From a virus: a DNA stretch of 64,000 nucleotides. Location of the stretch: positions 1 to 64,000 of the IMG/VR virus record IMGVR_UViG_3300033149_001159; one strand, written 5' to 3'. Every line of letters begins with the position of its first letter. The stretch's first letter is position 1. The position numbers and the translations under genes are program-made. Under the pieces are notes generated by a model. The model was given only the letters and a program-made list of their open reading frames with translations, was not told where the DNA came from and did not search any database. Shown here one piece after another: positions 39,716 to 48,286 of the stretch.

Positions 39716-39912
39716 GTCTCACTTTCCGCGCCTGCCAGGAACTCCATAATGTCGGCTGCTGCACTAGGCACCCACGCAAGTCTTCTAAGTAATACTACGG
39801 CTCGATCTCTCTGCGCCCGCAGTTCCTCGTGGCTGTCCAGCACGCGCATTTCCTGGGCATACTCATAGAGAATACTACGCCGCCAGGCTATGTCTGCTTT
39901 GGAAAGTATCAT
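39712..39912 (-). CDS. small helical protein
   Basis: From the ATG at 39912 the product is 66 residues, helical and charged, ending in ADIMEFLAGAESE, similar in style to the duplicated proteins at 35-37 kb. Its 3' end overlaps the -35 box of the next promoter. Confidence 0.55.
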   Translation of the reverse strand: MILSKADIAWRRSILYEYAQEMRVLDSHEELRAQRDRAVVLLRRLAWVPSAAADIMEFLAGAESET

Positions 39913-40739
39913 TGCTTCTTCTCCCATCTTTCTCTGACAAGTTCAATGGCTTCTTTGCGATTGAGATTCCGCCATTCCATCAGCCGGTTCACGGAGCTCG
40001 AATGGCTAAGGCACAGGCTCTTGCCATTGCACACGGGCTCGTTACAGATAATGCACCTATCGCCGTCGCGGTGATGCAAATTGTAGTCATCCCGCCGCCT
40101 GGTTGCTAATTGCCGCGCCCTGGCGTAATGGCCTTCCGCCCTGCGGCGGGCGGCTTTTCTCCGTTCGGTATCTGCCCGCCACTTTTTGAAGGCTGCTGTC
40201 CATTCCTTTGATTTAGGTTGCCAGCACGGACAAGCACTTTTGGCCTTACATTTCGGGCATTTGGCCCAGTCACCCAGGCAGTTCTTGGGTAGTTCATCTG
40301 CTAAGCAGCAGTCTGGGCAATAGATATTTACTCCTGGGCACGGGGGAAGTGTTGCGTGCTTCCTGGGCTTGACAGCGCAACGCTCGCTGTTGCGCCGCCC
40401 CGTTAGCCCAAGGGTTTTGAACAAGTCATACATGCTGGATGTACTGGCCCACCCCTGGCGTTCAGCTACTTGGTGAATGTTGTAGACCCATTTACCACTC
40501 TCGTCTTTCAGCAGGTAGTCGCGGTAAGCGGCTCGGATATTGCGTTCGTCGGGTGCCTGCCCCCGACGTTCCGTGAGATTTAGTCTATCAAAGTGCTTGT
40601 ACAAGCGCGATGACCGTTGCCACCCCTGGCGCTCGCACACTTCAGCCACGGTATATGCCCACTCGCCGTCAACCCGCAGCCAGTAGTCAGCCCATGCAGC
40701 CCGAATGCGGGATTCCGGTGTCTTGACTCCGCGCGTCAC
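39909..40739 (-). CDS. protein with two tandem DNA-binding-like repeats and zinc sites
   Basis: A 276-residue protein from a GTG in a GTGA overlap. Two ~50-residue repeats (about 10-60 and 66-117) share AAxxDYxL, a VAExCERQGW/VAERQGW turn and a SRLYKHFDRLNLT/SSMYDLFKTLGLT helix. They are followed by cysteine pairs (CPDCC, CPKC, CPCW) and a last CIICNEPVCNG finger with flanking histidines. This looks like a sequence-specific DNA-binding protein or HNH relative. A dimeric or two-domain reader would suit a palindromic site, but no link is shown. Confidence 0.55.
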   Translation of the reverse strand: MTRGVKTPESRIRAAWADYWLRVDGEWAYTVAEVCERQGWQRSSRLYKHFDRLNLTERRGQAPDERNIRAAYRDYLLKDESGKWVYNIHQVAERQGWASTSSMYDLFKTLGLTGRRNSERCAVKPRKHATLPPCPGVNIYCPDCCLADELPKNCLGDWAKCPKCKAKSACPCWQPKSKEWTAAFKKWRADTERRKAARRRAEGHYARARQLATRRRDDYNLHHRDGDRCIICNEPVCNGKSLCLSHSSSVNRLMEWRNLNRKEAIELVRERWEKKQ

Positions 40740-42055
40740 AATGGCAACCTCATCTGTTGCTGCGCTTTAGCAACCCTTTTCTTCGCAAGCTCCAAGTACC
40801 CAGGGTTCAACTCAATGCCTACGAATGAGCGGCCTTCTTCAATGCACACCTCGGCTGTTGTGCCACTGCCACAGAAAGGATCTAGAATGGTACAGGGCAC
40901 AGGCCCGCCACCACAATCGCATTGCGGACGCCAGCCGACGGTATGCCAAGTGTGTTCTTCATAGATATGCCCTACGTCGTTTCTATCGCCCTCGTTTCCT
41001 GGTTTGCTGAATGGGCGCGGCCTGGTAATAGCTGCCTTGTGTCGCTCAATCTCTCTCACCCACGCCTTGCCGCACTCAGGGCAGCAGCCCTTCCGGCTCG
41101 TCCCCGCAAGTATCATGGGGCGTATGAGTGCGCTAGGGAAAACTGCGAAGTGAGCTTCCCTGTACGGCTTCGTTGTCACTGTCCAGACAGTGCGCTTGTT
41201 GCGGCCCACCGCACACTTGGCAGCATCACTTCCCATATACTTGGAAAAGTGATTTTGTGGCCCGCATGGATAGTCGCGGTCTTCATTGCCTGCCCAGCCT
41301 GTTTGGTATCGTCGCTTAGTTCTATCTTGTAATGGCTCCCGTATCGCGTCCTGGTCATAGTAGTATTGCTTGCTCTTTGCCAGTAGGAACACGTATTCAT
41401 GTGACCGAGTCGGCCTGTCTTTCACGCTCTCCGGCATACAGTTTGGTTTGGTCCAGATGATGTCGCTTCGCAACCACCACCCGTCAGCCTGTAGCGCAAA
41501 GGCCACGCGCCAGGGTATGCCTACCAAGTCCTTAGGCTTGAGAATCGAATGACTCCAGTGCAGGTGAGGCATTCCCTGCAAGCTACCCGCGTTGGTGGCT
41601 TGCTTGTATCCCACAACGGAGCCGTGTTTGGTGTAGCCCTTACCGCTTCCTGCGTAAGAGTCCCCAAGGTTCAGCCACAGCGTCCCATCATCTCTCAGCA
41701 CCCTTTTGATTTCCCGCATGATCTCTATAATGTGCTGTACGTACAAACTTGGATCTGGCTCAAGTCCTAATGATCCCCTCCACGCACCGCAGAGCTGGCA
41801 AAACTGACTTGATGTGTCATGCGTGAGAGACTGAATACCTTTATTGTTGCCAAAACCATCACCATGGGGGGATTTCTTGATAACCGCATCACCCCACATG
41901 TGCTCACATTCTGGATCTCCGCCCCATACTAGCGGGGGAAGTCCGTAGTCGCGGAGTCCCCAGTAAGGAGGGCTGGTTACGACACACTGCACAGATTGCT
42001 CTGGCAGTTGTTCCAGCACCTTGCGGGCATCACCCAGCAATAGCCTTACTGTCAT
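40736..42055 (-). CDS. DNA methyltransferase (N4-cytosine or N6-adenine, beta-type order)
   Basis: A 439-residue enzyme. The catalytic motif TSPPYWGLRDYG is near residue 27 and the SAM motif DPFCGSGTTAEV near residue 394, so motif IV comes before motif I. SPPYW is typical of N4-cytosine enzymes. About 350 residues between them hold the target recognition region. GGAGGTG precedes the start. No partner restriction gene is nearby, so protection from host restriction is a likely role. Confidence 0.9.
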   Translation of the reverse strand: MTVRLLLGDARKVLEQLPEQSVQCVVTSPPYWGLRDYGLPPLVWGGDPECEHMWGDAVIKKSPHGDGFGNNKGIQSLTHDTSSQFCQLCGAWRGSLGLEPDPSLYVQHIIEIMREIKRVLRDDGTLWLNLGDSYAGSGKGYTKHGSVVGYKQATNAGSLQGMPHLHWSHSILKPKDLVGIPWRVAFALQADGWWLRSDIIWTKPNCMPESVKDRPTRSHEYVFLLAKSKQYYYDQDAIREPLQDRTKRRYQTGWAGNEDRDYPCGPQNHFSKYMGSDAAKCAVGRNKRTVWTVTTKPYREAHFAVFPSALIRPMILAGTSRKGCCPECGKAWVREIERHKAAITRPRPFSKPGNEGDRNDVGHIYEEHTWHTVGWRPQCDCGGGPVPCTILDPFCGSGTTAEVCIEEGRSFVGIELNPGYLELAKKRVAKAQQQMRLPL

Positions 42056-42100
42056 TGGGCATCACCTCCTCTCGAATAAATGTCTGTTCCCGTGTTGGCC

Positions 42101-42334
42101 TCACGGCAGCGGTCCCAACCGATACAGCAGATCCGGCACAGAATTGTAATGCCAGCAGGCGATGACACCGCTTTCCAAGGTTTGTTCATGGGGCACGCCC
42201 GACATCAGTCCGCGCTCCAACACGCGCTCCAGTTGTGTCATGCTCATAACAACACGCTCTGGCAGCTGATCATGTTTGCGCTGGTAGTGCGCAATAGCCT
42301 GGTCTAGCGGTGTCAGTGCAAATGAGAACAGCAT
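42101..42334 (-). CDS. hypothetical protein
   Basis: A 77-residue protein between the DNA methyltransferase and a ParB-like gene. The start is uncertain, with only a weak GAAGTGG upstream. No motif recognised. Confidence 0.45.
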   Translation of the reverse strand: MLFSFALTPLDQAIAHYQRKHDQLPERVVMSMTQLERVLERGLMSGVPHEQTLESGVIACWHYNSVPDLLYRLGPLP

Positions 42335-42360
42335 CCACTTCTTGTTCAGGTCGGGCCATT

Positions 42361-42900
42361 CTAGTTCACGTTTCGTAGTGATAGGTACACCTCCCCTTCT
42401 TCTATTTCGCCTTCAATTTGTAACGGCTCAATTTCCCACCGTAACGGATTCTCCGTAATCTTCAACCAGCCGGTACCTGTAACCCTACAAGGCAGTTCCC
42501 TGCCCCGCCTTTCAGCGGCCAACCTTCTAAGCTCATCCCGTGGCATGATCCCATCTACAACCGCAAGCTCTAGTAGTTCCTTTTGGTCGGGCTCAGGCAA
42601 CGCAGCTACTGCATCGTAGTGGCTTATCCCTAGTCCGGCTTGCCGTACCGCGTGCGGTACACGGCGCATAATACTTGCCCAGTTCCTAAGTGTCTGTTTC
42701 TTGCGTTCGGGCAACCAGTCGGGGAAGGCGTCTTCCCAGGTGTCGGGAAAGTGCAGCTTCCCGTAGTTGATAAGGTCCCCTAGTATCAGCGGGTTCGCTA
42801 TTTGGACCCCAATGTGAAACTGTAGGCGTTCAGCCCATTCCTGCTCACTAATCTCTTCTTGGATGGTGACGCCTAGTGAAACGTCTACGATGTCAGTCAT
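42361..42900 (-). CDS. ParB-like helical DNA-binding protein
   Basis: A 179-residue protein with AGGAGGCAC before the ATG. LGDLINYGKLHF, then a run ending QTLRNWASIMRRVP, then LGISHYDAVAALPEPDQKEL and MPRDELRRLA, is the order seen in small ParB-like DNA-binding domains common in phages and mobile elements. Function is unknown. A palindrome copy (42646) lies inside. Confidence 0.55.
   Translation of the reverse strand: MTDIVDVSLGVTIQEEISEQEWAERLQFHIGVQIANPLILGDLINYGKLHFPDTWEDAFPDWLPERKKQTLRNWASIMRRVPHAVRQAGLGISHYDAVAALPEPDQKELLELAVVDGIMPRDELRRLAAERRGRELPCRVTGTGWLKITENPLRWEIEPLQIEGEIEEGEVYLSLRNVN
42646..42659. repeat. dispersed palindrome copy 7
   Basis: TACCGCGTGCGGTA, inside the ParB-like gene. 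Confidence 0.85.
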
Positions 42901-42907
42901 GTGCCTC

Positions 42908-44482
42908 CTATAGTAATGTCGGTTGCTGCGTCCAGTACGCTATCCGCGCTCTTGCTATCTCACAAGCGTGTTCGCTCATGTCTATCGCGAGCCAGTTGCG
43001 CCAACCTGCAAGTATGGCACCAAGCGCTTCTGAGCCGGTACCCGAAAATGGGATCAGGATCGCGGCCTTGTCTCTGTACTCTTCTGGAACCAGGAGTAGC
43101 CTGGCCAGATATTCTGTAATTTTCAGTGGCTTTACCGTAGGCCAGTCATTGCGGATGCACTTGCCTTCCTTGCCGTTTATGGTGTGCTTTGTGGTATCCA
43201 CACCACCGCACTTGACGCACGGCAGGACGCCGAGCAAGCCCTTCTCGCGCTCGCTCCGAGATGCCTTGGCGGTGTAAAAGAAGCGGGAGGCTGTGCCCTT
43301 GTCGCCGTAATTGTCTGGGGCATTGCTTGTTCCAGAATGCAACTTTGTGCTAAGAAGGCCCACGCCAGCCTTGCCTTGGCGGGCAGATGCATGGCGATAG
43401 GTGCCACTCTTGCGTTCCCCCGCCTGCTCATCCAGCATCTTGACGGCACACCCATCCTGGCAGATAAAGTCAGCCACCTCCTCTGTGCCGTCGGGGGAGG
43501 TGTAGCCTTGGGTGACGAAGCCTATTGGTCGGCCACCCTCTATGCCTAGCCCGCCAGTCTGTGACTTGGTGCTATCGCCCGTATGTTCCACGCGGGGCCG
43601 TGTGCCCTTCACCTTCCGCGTACCAACCTGTTGGCACCTAGGGGAATGGGAGAAAAGTACGTTACTTGGATACCTCCCGCGATTCTCTGTGCGATACTGT
43701 CCATCCCATGCCTGAAACTTCCCGTAGGCTACAGTGTCTACAGGGCCACCATTAGGATTGCTTCGACCTGTCTTGACACTTCGTTGTTCCGTCCCTATCC
43801 TGCACCCATCCACGTTGATCGCCCCGCTACCATGCTCTGTGATAGCGTCTATCCGTGACTTGCCATAGGGAGCGTTCATCAAAAGGATGGGCTCCGCCGC
43901 TGGCTTCAAGCTCTGGCGGCCATACTTCCAGCCGTCCCACGTTTGGGCTAAGGGTGTGGCGGGGGCGGTGACGTTCGGCGTCGTGCGCCCGTTGCCCTTC
44001 GTGTTCCAACCATAGCGCCCCGTTCCGCTATCTGTACATGGCGCTGGATGTTTACCCACCACTTCCCGCTCTGCGCCTGCTCGTTTGTCAATCTGCTTAC
44101 TCACGTCTGTACTTTTTGGAAATCCGCTGGAGTACATCCAATAGAGGCAGGAGTTGTCCTCAAACCCCGCCAGCCTCATGCTGACGCCCATCAAGTCTTG
44201 TGTCCTGCACCCTGAGAACGCCATGATGAACGCGCCTGGGCTGAGAACGCGCAACACTTCGCGCCACGTTTCGGGGCTGGGTACAGCATCCCAGTCGCGC
44301 CCCATAAACCCAGACGTCTGTAAGTGCTCGCCGTCCGTCCCGTCCAGCCAATGCCTAAGCAGGCCGTGTATGTCCTTTACCGTACCAAGGCCGTATGGCG
44401 GATCTGTCAAGACCGCCTGGAACGTTCCTGGCGGGTAGTCTTTCAACACGTCTTCAACTTTGCCACAGATGACTTTGTTCAT
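42908..44482 (-). CDS. DNA methyltransferase (long, beta-type order)
   Basis: From the ATG at 44482 (GGGGGAAT upstream) the enzyme is 524 residues. TDPPYG is near residue 26, and IPFSGTGSEALGAI with AIDMSEHACEIARAR lies near the C-terminus. The ~400 residues between are long and contain a CVKCGG zinc pair and a large recognition region. The second methyltransferase in this operon, distinct in sequence from the first. Confidence 0.88.
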   Translation of the reverse strand: MNKVICGKVEDVLKDYPPGTFQAVLTDPPYGLGTVKDIHGLLRHWLDGTDGEHLQTSGFMGRDWDAVPSPETWREVLRVLSPGAFIMAFSGCRTQDLMGVSMRLAGFEDNSCLYWMYSSGFPKSTDVSKQIDKRAGAEREVVGKHPAPCTDSGTGRYGWNTKGNGRTTPNVTAPATPLAQTWDGWKYGRQSLKPAAEPILLMNAPYGKSRIDAITEHGSGAINVDGCRIGTEQRSVKTGRSNPNGGPVDTVAYGKFQAWDGQYRTENRGRYPSNVLFSHSPRCQQVGTRKVKGTRPRVEHTGDSTKSQTGGLGIEGGRPIGFVTQGYTSPDGTEEVADFICQDGCAVKMLDEQAGERKSGTYRHASARQGKAGVGLLSTKLHSGTSNAPDNYGDKGTASRFFYTAKASRSEREKGLLGVLPCVKCGGVDTTKHTINGKEGKCIRNDWPTVKPLKITEYLARLLLVPEEYRDKAAILIPFSGTGSEALGAILAGWRNWLAIDMSEHACEIARARIAYWTQQPTLL

Positions 44483-44612
44483 ATTCCCCCTGTGCTCATT
44501 TGGGTGCAATGGGGTGGAGCGGCGACACCCCGTTCGTGCCTACCAAAGCACTTGTTGTGCATTCTAACCTCAAGCGTGTTTTGCAGCTAACCCGCTGCTG
44601 TTGCCGCTCTAG

Positions 44613-44680
44613 GGTGGTTGGTGGGAGTTGAACCCACAGCGCTTAGCGTCACAGGCCAGCGCGAGCCGCTCTCAACCACC
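44613..44680 (-). tRNA. tRNA-His-like gene (GTG), reduced D arm
   Basis: On the minus strand GTGGTTG pairs with CAACCAC over 7 bp, with an extra G at -1 opposite C73, the hallmark of tRNA-His. The T arm is perfect (GTGGG-TTCAACT-CCCAC) and the anticodon loop reads CTGTGAC, giving anticodon GTG on a stem with one mismatch and one G-U. The D arm is only about 10 bases (GCG/CGC possible) and lacks the usual GG pair. CCA is not encoded. It may be a functional minimal tRNA or a tRNA-like relic. The 103 bases to its left (44510-44612) show only two short hairpins. Confidence 0.65.
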
Positions 44681-44685
44681 GTGTG

Positions 44686-44913
44686 CTACTCTATCGCGTC
44701 CCAGGCTTCTATCTGTTCCGCAGTCACACCAAGTTCCAGCGCGATCCACTTCCGCACGAATGGCTTGCTGGACGGAACGATGGTCACGCCCTCGTCCTGC
44801 ATCATGCCATGGGAGTAACGCCGTTCGTCACGCCGACGCTCTTCTTCGCGCCTTGCTTGTGCGTCGATACGGTCATTCTCGTATTCTTCGTCGCGGTAGC
44901 TAAGAAGCATCAT
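44686..44913 (-). CDS. hypothetical charged protein
   Basis: A 75-residue protein, very rich in Glu, Asp and Arg in its first half, then a helical end (LELGVTAEQIEAWDAIE). The start follows a G8 run. It lies 5 bases from the tRNA-like gene. Confidence 0.55.
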   Translation of the reverse strand: MMLLSYRDEEYENDRIDAQARREEERRRDERRYSHGMMQDEGVTIVPSSKPFVRKWIALELGVTAEQIEAWDAIE

Positions 44914-45118
44914 TCCCCCCCCCGAACTGTGTCATCAGATCGGCCCTATCGTCATCGGCACCATCTAGTGCGATGACAGCGTGACAGCGTGGGCACGTCC
45001 AAAACTGTCCGTCCCAGTTCATCCACGTTTCGCAGTCCGCGCACCACTCTGCCTTCTCATAACCATCGTCCTCCGGCACTCTGTTGCTCACGCAGAAGTC
45101 AACACTGTTAGGCATCAT
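44900..45118 (-). CDS. zinc-ribbon protein
   Basis: A 72-residue protein with CADC and CPRC pairs 15 residues apart separated by an aromatic-rich turn (WMNWDGQFW). AAGGAGC precedes the start. Confidence 0.6.
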   Translation of the reverse strand: MMPNSVDFCVSNRVPEDDGYEKAEWCADCETWMNWDGQFWTCPRCHAVIALDGADDDRADLMTQFGGGNDAS

Positions 45119-45467
45119 GCTCCTTCCCGTAGAGATCGTCTATGCACAACTGCCCAAGTTCCTGTCTGATTTCTTGCACAATCATAGCGAGCTCTTGGAC
45201 CGCTAGCGGGTTCAGTTCGCGGTCATCGAGCAACCAATCCAAAGTTGCACCGACCTGGGCGGCTGTCACCCGCTCATCTTTGAGTGAGTCCCACCCCCAA
45301 ACGTAACGAGTGAACAGCCGCCTTGCGTCTACTCCGTCTTTATGAGCTTGCTGGAGCTTTCCCGCCAGTAGGCCCCTTTGCGCTTTGCTTGGCGGCCAGG
45401 GGTAACCGTACTTCTCCGCCTTTTTGGTCAGCCATTTCTTGACTTGTGTCGGGCTTGCTGGTCTCAT
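45108..45467 (-). CDS. hypothetical protein (recombination-operon)
   Basis: From the ATG at 45467 the product is 119 residues: a basic N-terminus (TQVKKWLTKKAEKYGY) and a helical remainder. It follows the RecA-like ATPase gene and may support recombination or replication; this is inferred from position only. Confidence 0.55.
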   Translation of the reverse strand: MRPASPTQVKKWLTKKAEKYGYPWPPSKAQRGLLAGKLQQAHKDGVDARRLFTRYVWGWDSLKDERVTAAQVGATLDWLLDDRELNPLAVQELAMIVQEIRQELGQLCIDDLYGKEHDA

Positions 45468-45517
45468 GTTTGCCTTTCTGGATCTCGAACGGTGGCAGTA
45501 GGTAGGTGATGTCAAAC

Positions 45518-46480
45518 TCACGCATCGTCTTGGTATGTCCCTTCAGGTGCAAGGATGTCTGCGTCATCGGCAGCAAGCTTGGCGTCTATCCCCACTTCGT
45601 GAGCCTCATCCTTTATGGCAGCGCCTATGGCTTCGTCCAAGTCCGCAAAGAATTGCTTGCCCGTTTTGTAGCCCTTGGGGTCAGGCACATTCAATAGTCC
45701 GCAGGCTTCTTCTTCGTCAATGCCGCGCGTCGCAAGCTGGGCCATGTATTGGCCGCGATTCGTTTCGCTCCAGTGTGGCTTGGGCGGGCGCTTCTTGCCC
45801 TTCAGCCACGCCAGGAGAACCTCGGCGAGCTCCTTCCCCGGCAAGGGCCAAGTCTTTTGTTCCGCTAGGTCAGGGCATCGTGTCTTCTGCACAACGCCGG
45901 TATTCTTCATGTTCATGTCCAACACCACGTCAAATTCGTACTCTACACTATCTCTCTGGACGGGTGCAAGCCCCACCTTCTTGACCGCTAGCTTACCCCT
46001 GTCATCTGTGTCCATGGCGTACTTCATCTTACTTCGCATGGTGCAAATGACATGGATGTCCGATGCTAGAATAGCTTCAATAAACTGGTTCTGCAACTTC
46101 CCCGCCGGTCTCCACGCAGTGAAGTCGCTAAACTCTCTTTGCGCGGCGTAGTCGTCCTTGATCTCCAGAACACCGCCCGACCCCGCCCAAGCATGAGAAA
46201 TGCTGTCCATAATCACCACATCATAGCCCTCCGTAGCTGCTTCGTTCATAAGCGCAATGAACCGCGACGGGGTGTAGGGCGGGTCAAGCGCAACGTGGTC
46301 GAATGTAAAGACATTTGCATACTTTGCCGCAGACCCGTGTTCTGTGTCTATCACAGCAATTCGCTTTCCCAAGACCGATGCTATCGCAAGAGCTGTCCAA
46401 GTCTTCCCTGACCCGCTCGGCCCGATGATAGCAAGCCGTAGCTTGCCTTCGTACTTTACCGCTGGTTGAAAACTTTTCAT
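45518..46480 (-). CDS. RecA/Sak4-like AAA ATPase
   Basis: A 320-residue protein with Walker A GPSGSGKT at residues 20-27 and Walker B DVVIMDS near 86-92, in the style of phage AAA_24/Sak4 single-strand annealing ATPases. The last ~100 residues form an extra region that varies in this family. It probably drives phage DNA recombination. AAAGGAG lies before the start and two tiny membrane peptides are encoded just upstream in the same operon. Confidence 0.8.
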   Translation of the reverse strand: MKSFQPAVKYEGKLRLAIIGPSGSGKTWTALAIASVLGKRIAVIDTEHGSAAKYANVFTFDHVALDPPYTPSRFIALMNEAATEGYDVVIMDSISHAWAGSGGVLEIKDDYAAQREFSDFTAWRPAGKLQNQFIEAILASDIHVICTMRSKMKYAMDTDDRGKLAVKKVGLAPVQRDSVEYEFDVVLDMNMKNTGVVQKTRCPDLAEQKTWPLPGKELAEVLLAWLKGKKRPPKPHWSETNRGQYMAQLATRGIDEEEACGLLNVPDPKGYKTGKQFFADLDEAIGAAIKDEAHEVGIDAKLAADDADILAPEGTYQDDA

Positions 46481-46492
46481 GTTAGTCTCCTT

Positions 46493-46642
46493 TCAGGTTA
46501 GTATGCCAAACACGCAAAGTGCGAGCAGGGCGAGGGTAATCCACATCGCCCCCCACCTTCTTTCTGCCACCTCATCGAAGACGTTGAGAAGCAACGCCCC
46601 CGCGCAGAAGGCATTGACCAAATCTGCTAGTTCGTACATCAT
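46493..46642 (-). CDS. small membrane protein (49 aa)
   Basis: AAAGGAGA directly precedes tandem ATG codons. The 49-residue product has an N-terminal amphipathic part and one strong transmembrane segment (MWITLALLALCVFGIL). Its start overlaps the previous stop by four bases. Confidence 0.6.
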   Translation of the reverse strand: MMYELADLVNAFCAGALLLNVFDEVAERRWGAMWITLALLALCVFGILT

Positions 46643-46743
46643 TCTCCTTTCATACCGCGTGCGGTACTAGCCGCTATACACAAGCTTATCAGCAACATTC
46701 CTAGGAACATACCCGCGAACAGACCCGCGGTAAACGGTACCAT
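46639..46743 (-). CDS. small membrane peptide (34 aa)
   Basis: A 34-codon frame with AAAGGAGG before the ATG, encoding a single transmembrane helix (AGLFAGMFLGMLLISLCIAA). It is the first gene after the promoter at 46788. The palindrome copy at 46653 lies in its last codons. Confidence 0.55.
   Translation of the reverse strand: MVPFTAGLFAGMFLGMLLISLCIAASTARGMKGE
46653..46666. repeat. dispersed palindrome copy 8
   Basis: TACCGCGTGCGGTA, in the last codons of the 34-residue membrane peptide gene. Confidence 0.85.
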
Positions 46744-46787
46744 AGTTGCCTCCTTTGTAAGAACCGCCCTCGTTGTACGACATTCCC

Positions 46788-46816
46788 ATTATATACGCAA
46801 AGTAGCCCCGTGTCAA
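46788..46816 (-). promoter_or_regulatory. leftward consensus promoter of the recombination operon
   Basis: Minus-strand TTGACA (46816-46811), 17-base spacer, TATAAT (46793-46788). Start expected near 46781, leaving a ~38-base leader with AAAGGAGG before the first gene. Confidence 0.85.
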
Positions 46817-47328
46817 GTGTCGGCTTGGTTACAACCATCAGCAAGGGCGTCTAGCCGGTTTTGCAGTTCATTCATCTGGCCGAAGCGTTCGTCCATGCGT
46901 TCAATCAGCCCAACCAGAACGTCAATCTGGTTGCGGTTCTTTTCTGTGGCTTCGTCCAAGTTTGCAAAGTGCAAGTCACTGCTCGCCTTGTACTGCTTAG
47001 CGCTTGCAGAAACCCTTCGGTCAACCTCTTGCAAGATACGGTTCACAATGTGTTGCACTAGTGCCCCGTAAGCCTTCAGCACCCCCCCCGCCACATTTTG
47101 GACCTTATCAAACATCTCTTCTGAGCGCTCTTCCTTGTCATAGCACTGTGCCTTTAGCCCTTCCCTTGTAGACGTGAGCCTAAACCACCTACCAGGGGCC
47201 AGCTCATTCCACGTCAAATCGGCAAGGATGCGAGCCACGCCCCCCTTAGGCACAAAGGTGACAAAAATCTCGTGACGGGCGGGATACCCGTCGTCGTTCG
47301 TTGAAACGCGCCTAAACTTGACATCCAT
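46813..47328 (-). CDS. hypothetical protein with C-terminal coiled coil
   Basis: A 171-residue protein: beta-rich first half, then a long coiled coil (from about residue 80). AGGGGG precedes the start. The 3' end overlaps the -35 box of the promoter downstream. No function recognised. Confidence 0.6.
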   Translation of the reverse strand: MDVKFRRVSTNDDGYPARHEIFVTFVPKGGVARILADLTWNELAPGRWFRLTSTREGLKAQCYDKEERSEEMFDKVQNVAGGVLKAYGALVQHIVNRILQEVDRRVSASAKQYKASSDLHFANLDEATEKNRNQIDVLVGLIERMDERFGQMNELQNRLDALADGCNQADT

Positions 47329-47329
47329 A

Positions 47330-47530
47330 TCAGCCCCCTATCAGCTTTGCTATTTGTGTCCGGTTCGTAAACCGAAACAGCCTACATATCACATCCTCGC
47401 GATCCCAGTACAGTGCGAATTGTGAGCTTGGGATGGCCCGAAACGAGCCATCCGCAAACTCGACAATATCCCCCCCTTGCCACGCGTCACAGTTCCGCGC
47501 AGCTTCTTCTAGTGCTTCTTGTAGCGTCAT
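47330..47530 (-). CDS. hypothetical protein
   Basis: From the ATG at 47530 (GGAGCGC upstream) the product is 66 residues: an N-terminal helix (LQEALEEAARNC) and a beta-rich remainder. It ends two bases before the next gene. Confidence 0.55.
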   Translation of the reverse strand: MTLQEALEEAARNCDAWQGGDIVEFADGSFRAIPSSQFALYWDREDVICRLFRFTNRTQIAKLIGG

Positions 47531-48285
47531 GCGCTCCACATCAGGTAGTAGTCGTCTGTATCAGGCTGTGCTAGAACGTAGTCAATCGTTTCCAGCACAA
47601 TCTCAAGTGCTTGTAGGTACCAGTCCAACCCATTGTCTTCGCACACCAAGTGTAAGGCTGGTTCGCCTAGTACTGTTTGTCCTGGTATCGCTGCATAGAT
47701 GGTTGTTCCTTTGGGCCAGAACTCCCCCCGCCCGCTGCTATACCCATCGGGGAAAGCCGGTGCGCGTTTGCGTTCTTCTGCAAACGCTTGTAGGGCATCA
47801 TAAGGGGTTCTAGGCGAAGCTGGCCCAAGCATTGGCCTTGCAGCGACTGTTATCACGTTGAAGTGGCCTATGTCTGACGCCATGTACGCCTTTAGGGCTT
47901 CGATAGCTTGTTCGGCACGTACTTTGCTCGCCCCCCAATCGGGCGTGAGTTCATATTTGTCTCCCGCCCCGAAGATGTCGTACAGATCAGGAACCCCCAC
48001 CCTTCGCAGGACTTGGTTTATCCCCCTTGGATTGTAGCTACTTCGGAAGTACCCCATGTCAAACAGGTGGCTGGGATACTGAGCAGACGGTTCGCGAACA
48101 CCTAGGCGCGCAGGGTGGCAACCCCAGTCATCCAGGCCAAGGCCTTTTGCCACAGCCCTGGCCTTTTCATATGCGGTGTTCGCGTCGGCCTTGTACAGCG
48201 CGTCACATTCCGTCTCATATAGTGCTTCGATTCGTGCTGCCTCTGCCTTATCCGCGCACTTGTACAAATGCACATCCAAACCCAT
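47527..48285 (-). CDS. conserved-type phage hypothetical protein
   Basis: A 252-residue protein beginning MGLDVHLYKC with GGGAGG before the ATG. Such MGLD-starting proteins are common among phage and bacterial hypothetical proteins. The middle (FDMGYFRSSYNPRGINQVL) looks well ordered. No catalytic motif is recognised. Confidence 0.6.
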   Translation of the reverse strand: MGLDVHLYKCADKAEAARIEALYETECDALYKADANTAYEKARAVAKGLGLDDWGCHPARLGVREPSAQYPSHLFDMGYFRSSYNPRGINQVLRRVGVPDLYDIFGAGDKYELTPDWGASKVRAEQAIEALKAYMASDIGHFNVITVAARPMLGPASPRTPYDALQAFAEERKRAPAFPDGYSSGRGEFWPKGTTIYAAIPGQTVLGEPALHLVCEDNGLDWYLQALEIVLETIDYVLAQPDTDDYYLMWSA

Positions 48286-48286
48286 G

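Noticed and set aside
45340-45525. A 61-codon leftward frame overlapping the gene at 45108
   Set aside because: It overlaps 128 bases of a longer, better supported frame and has no clear SD; its product is low in secondary structure.
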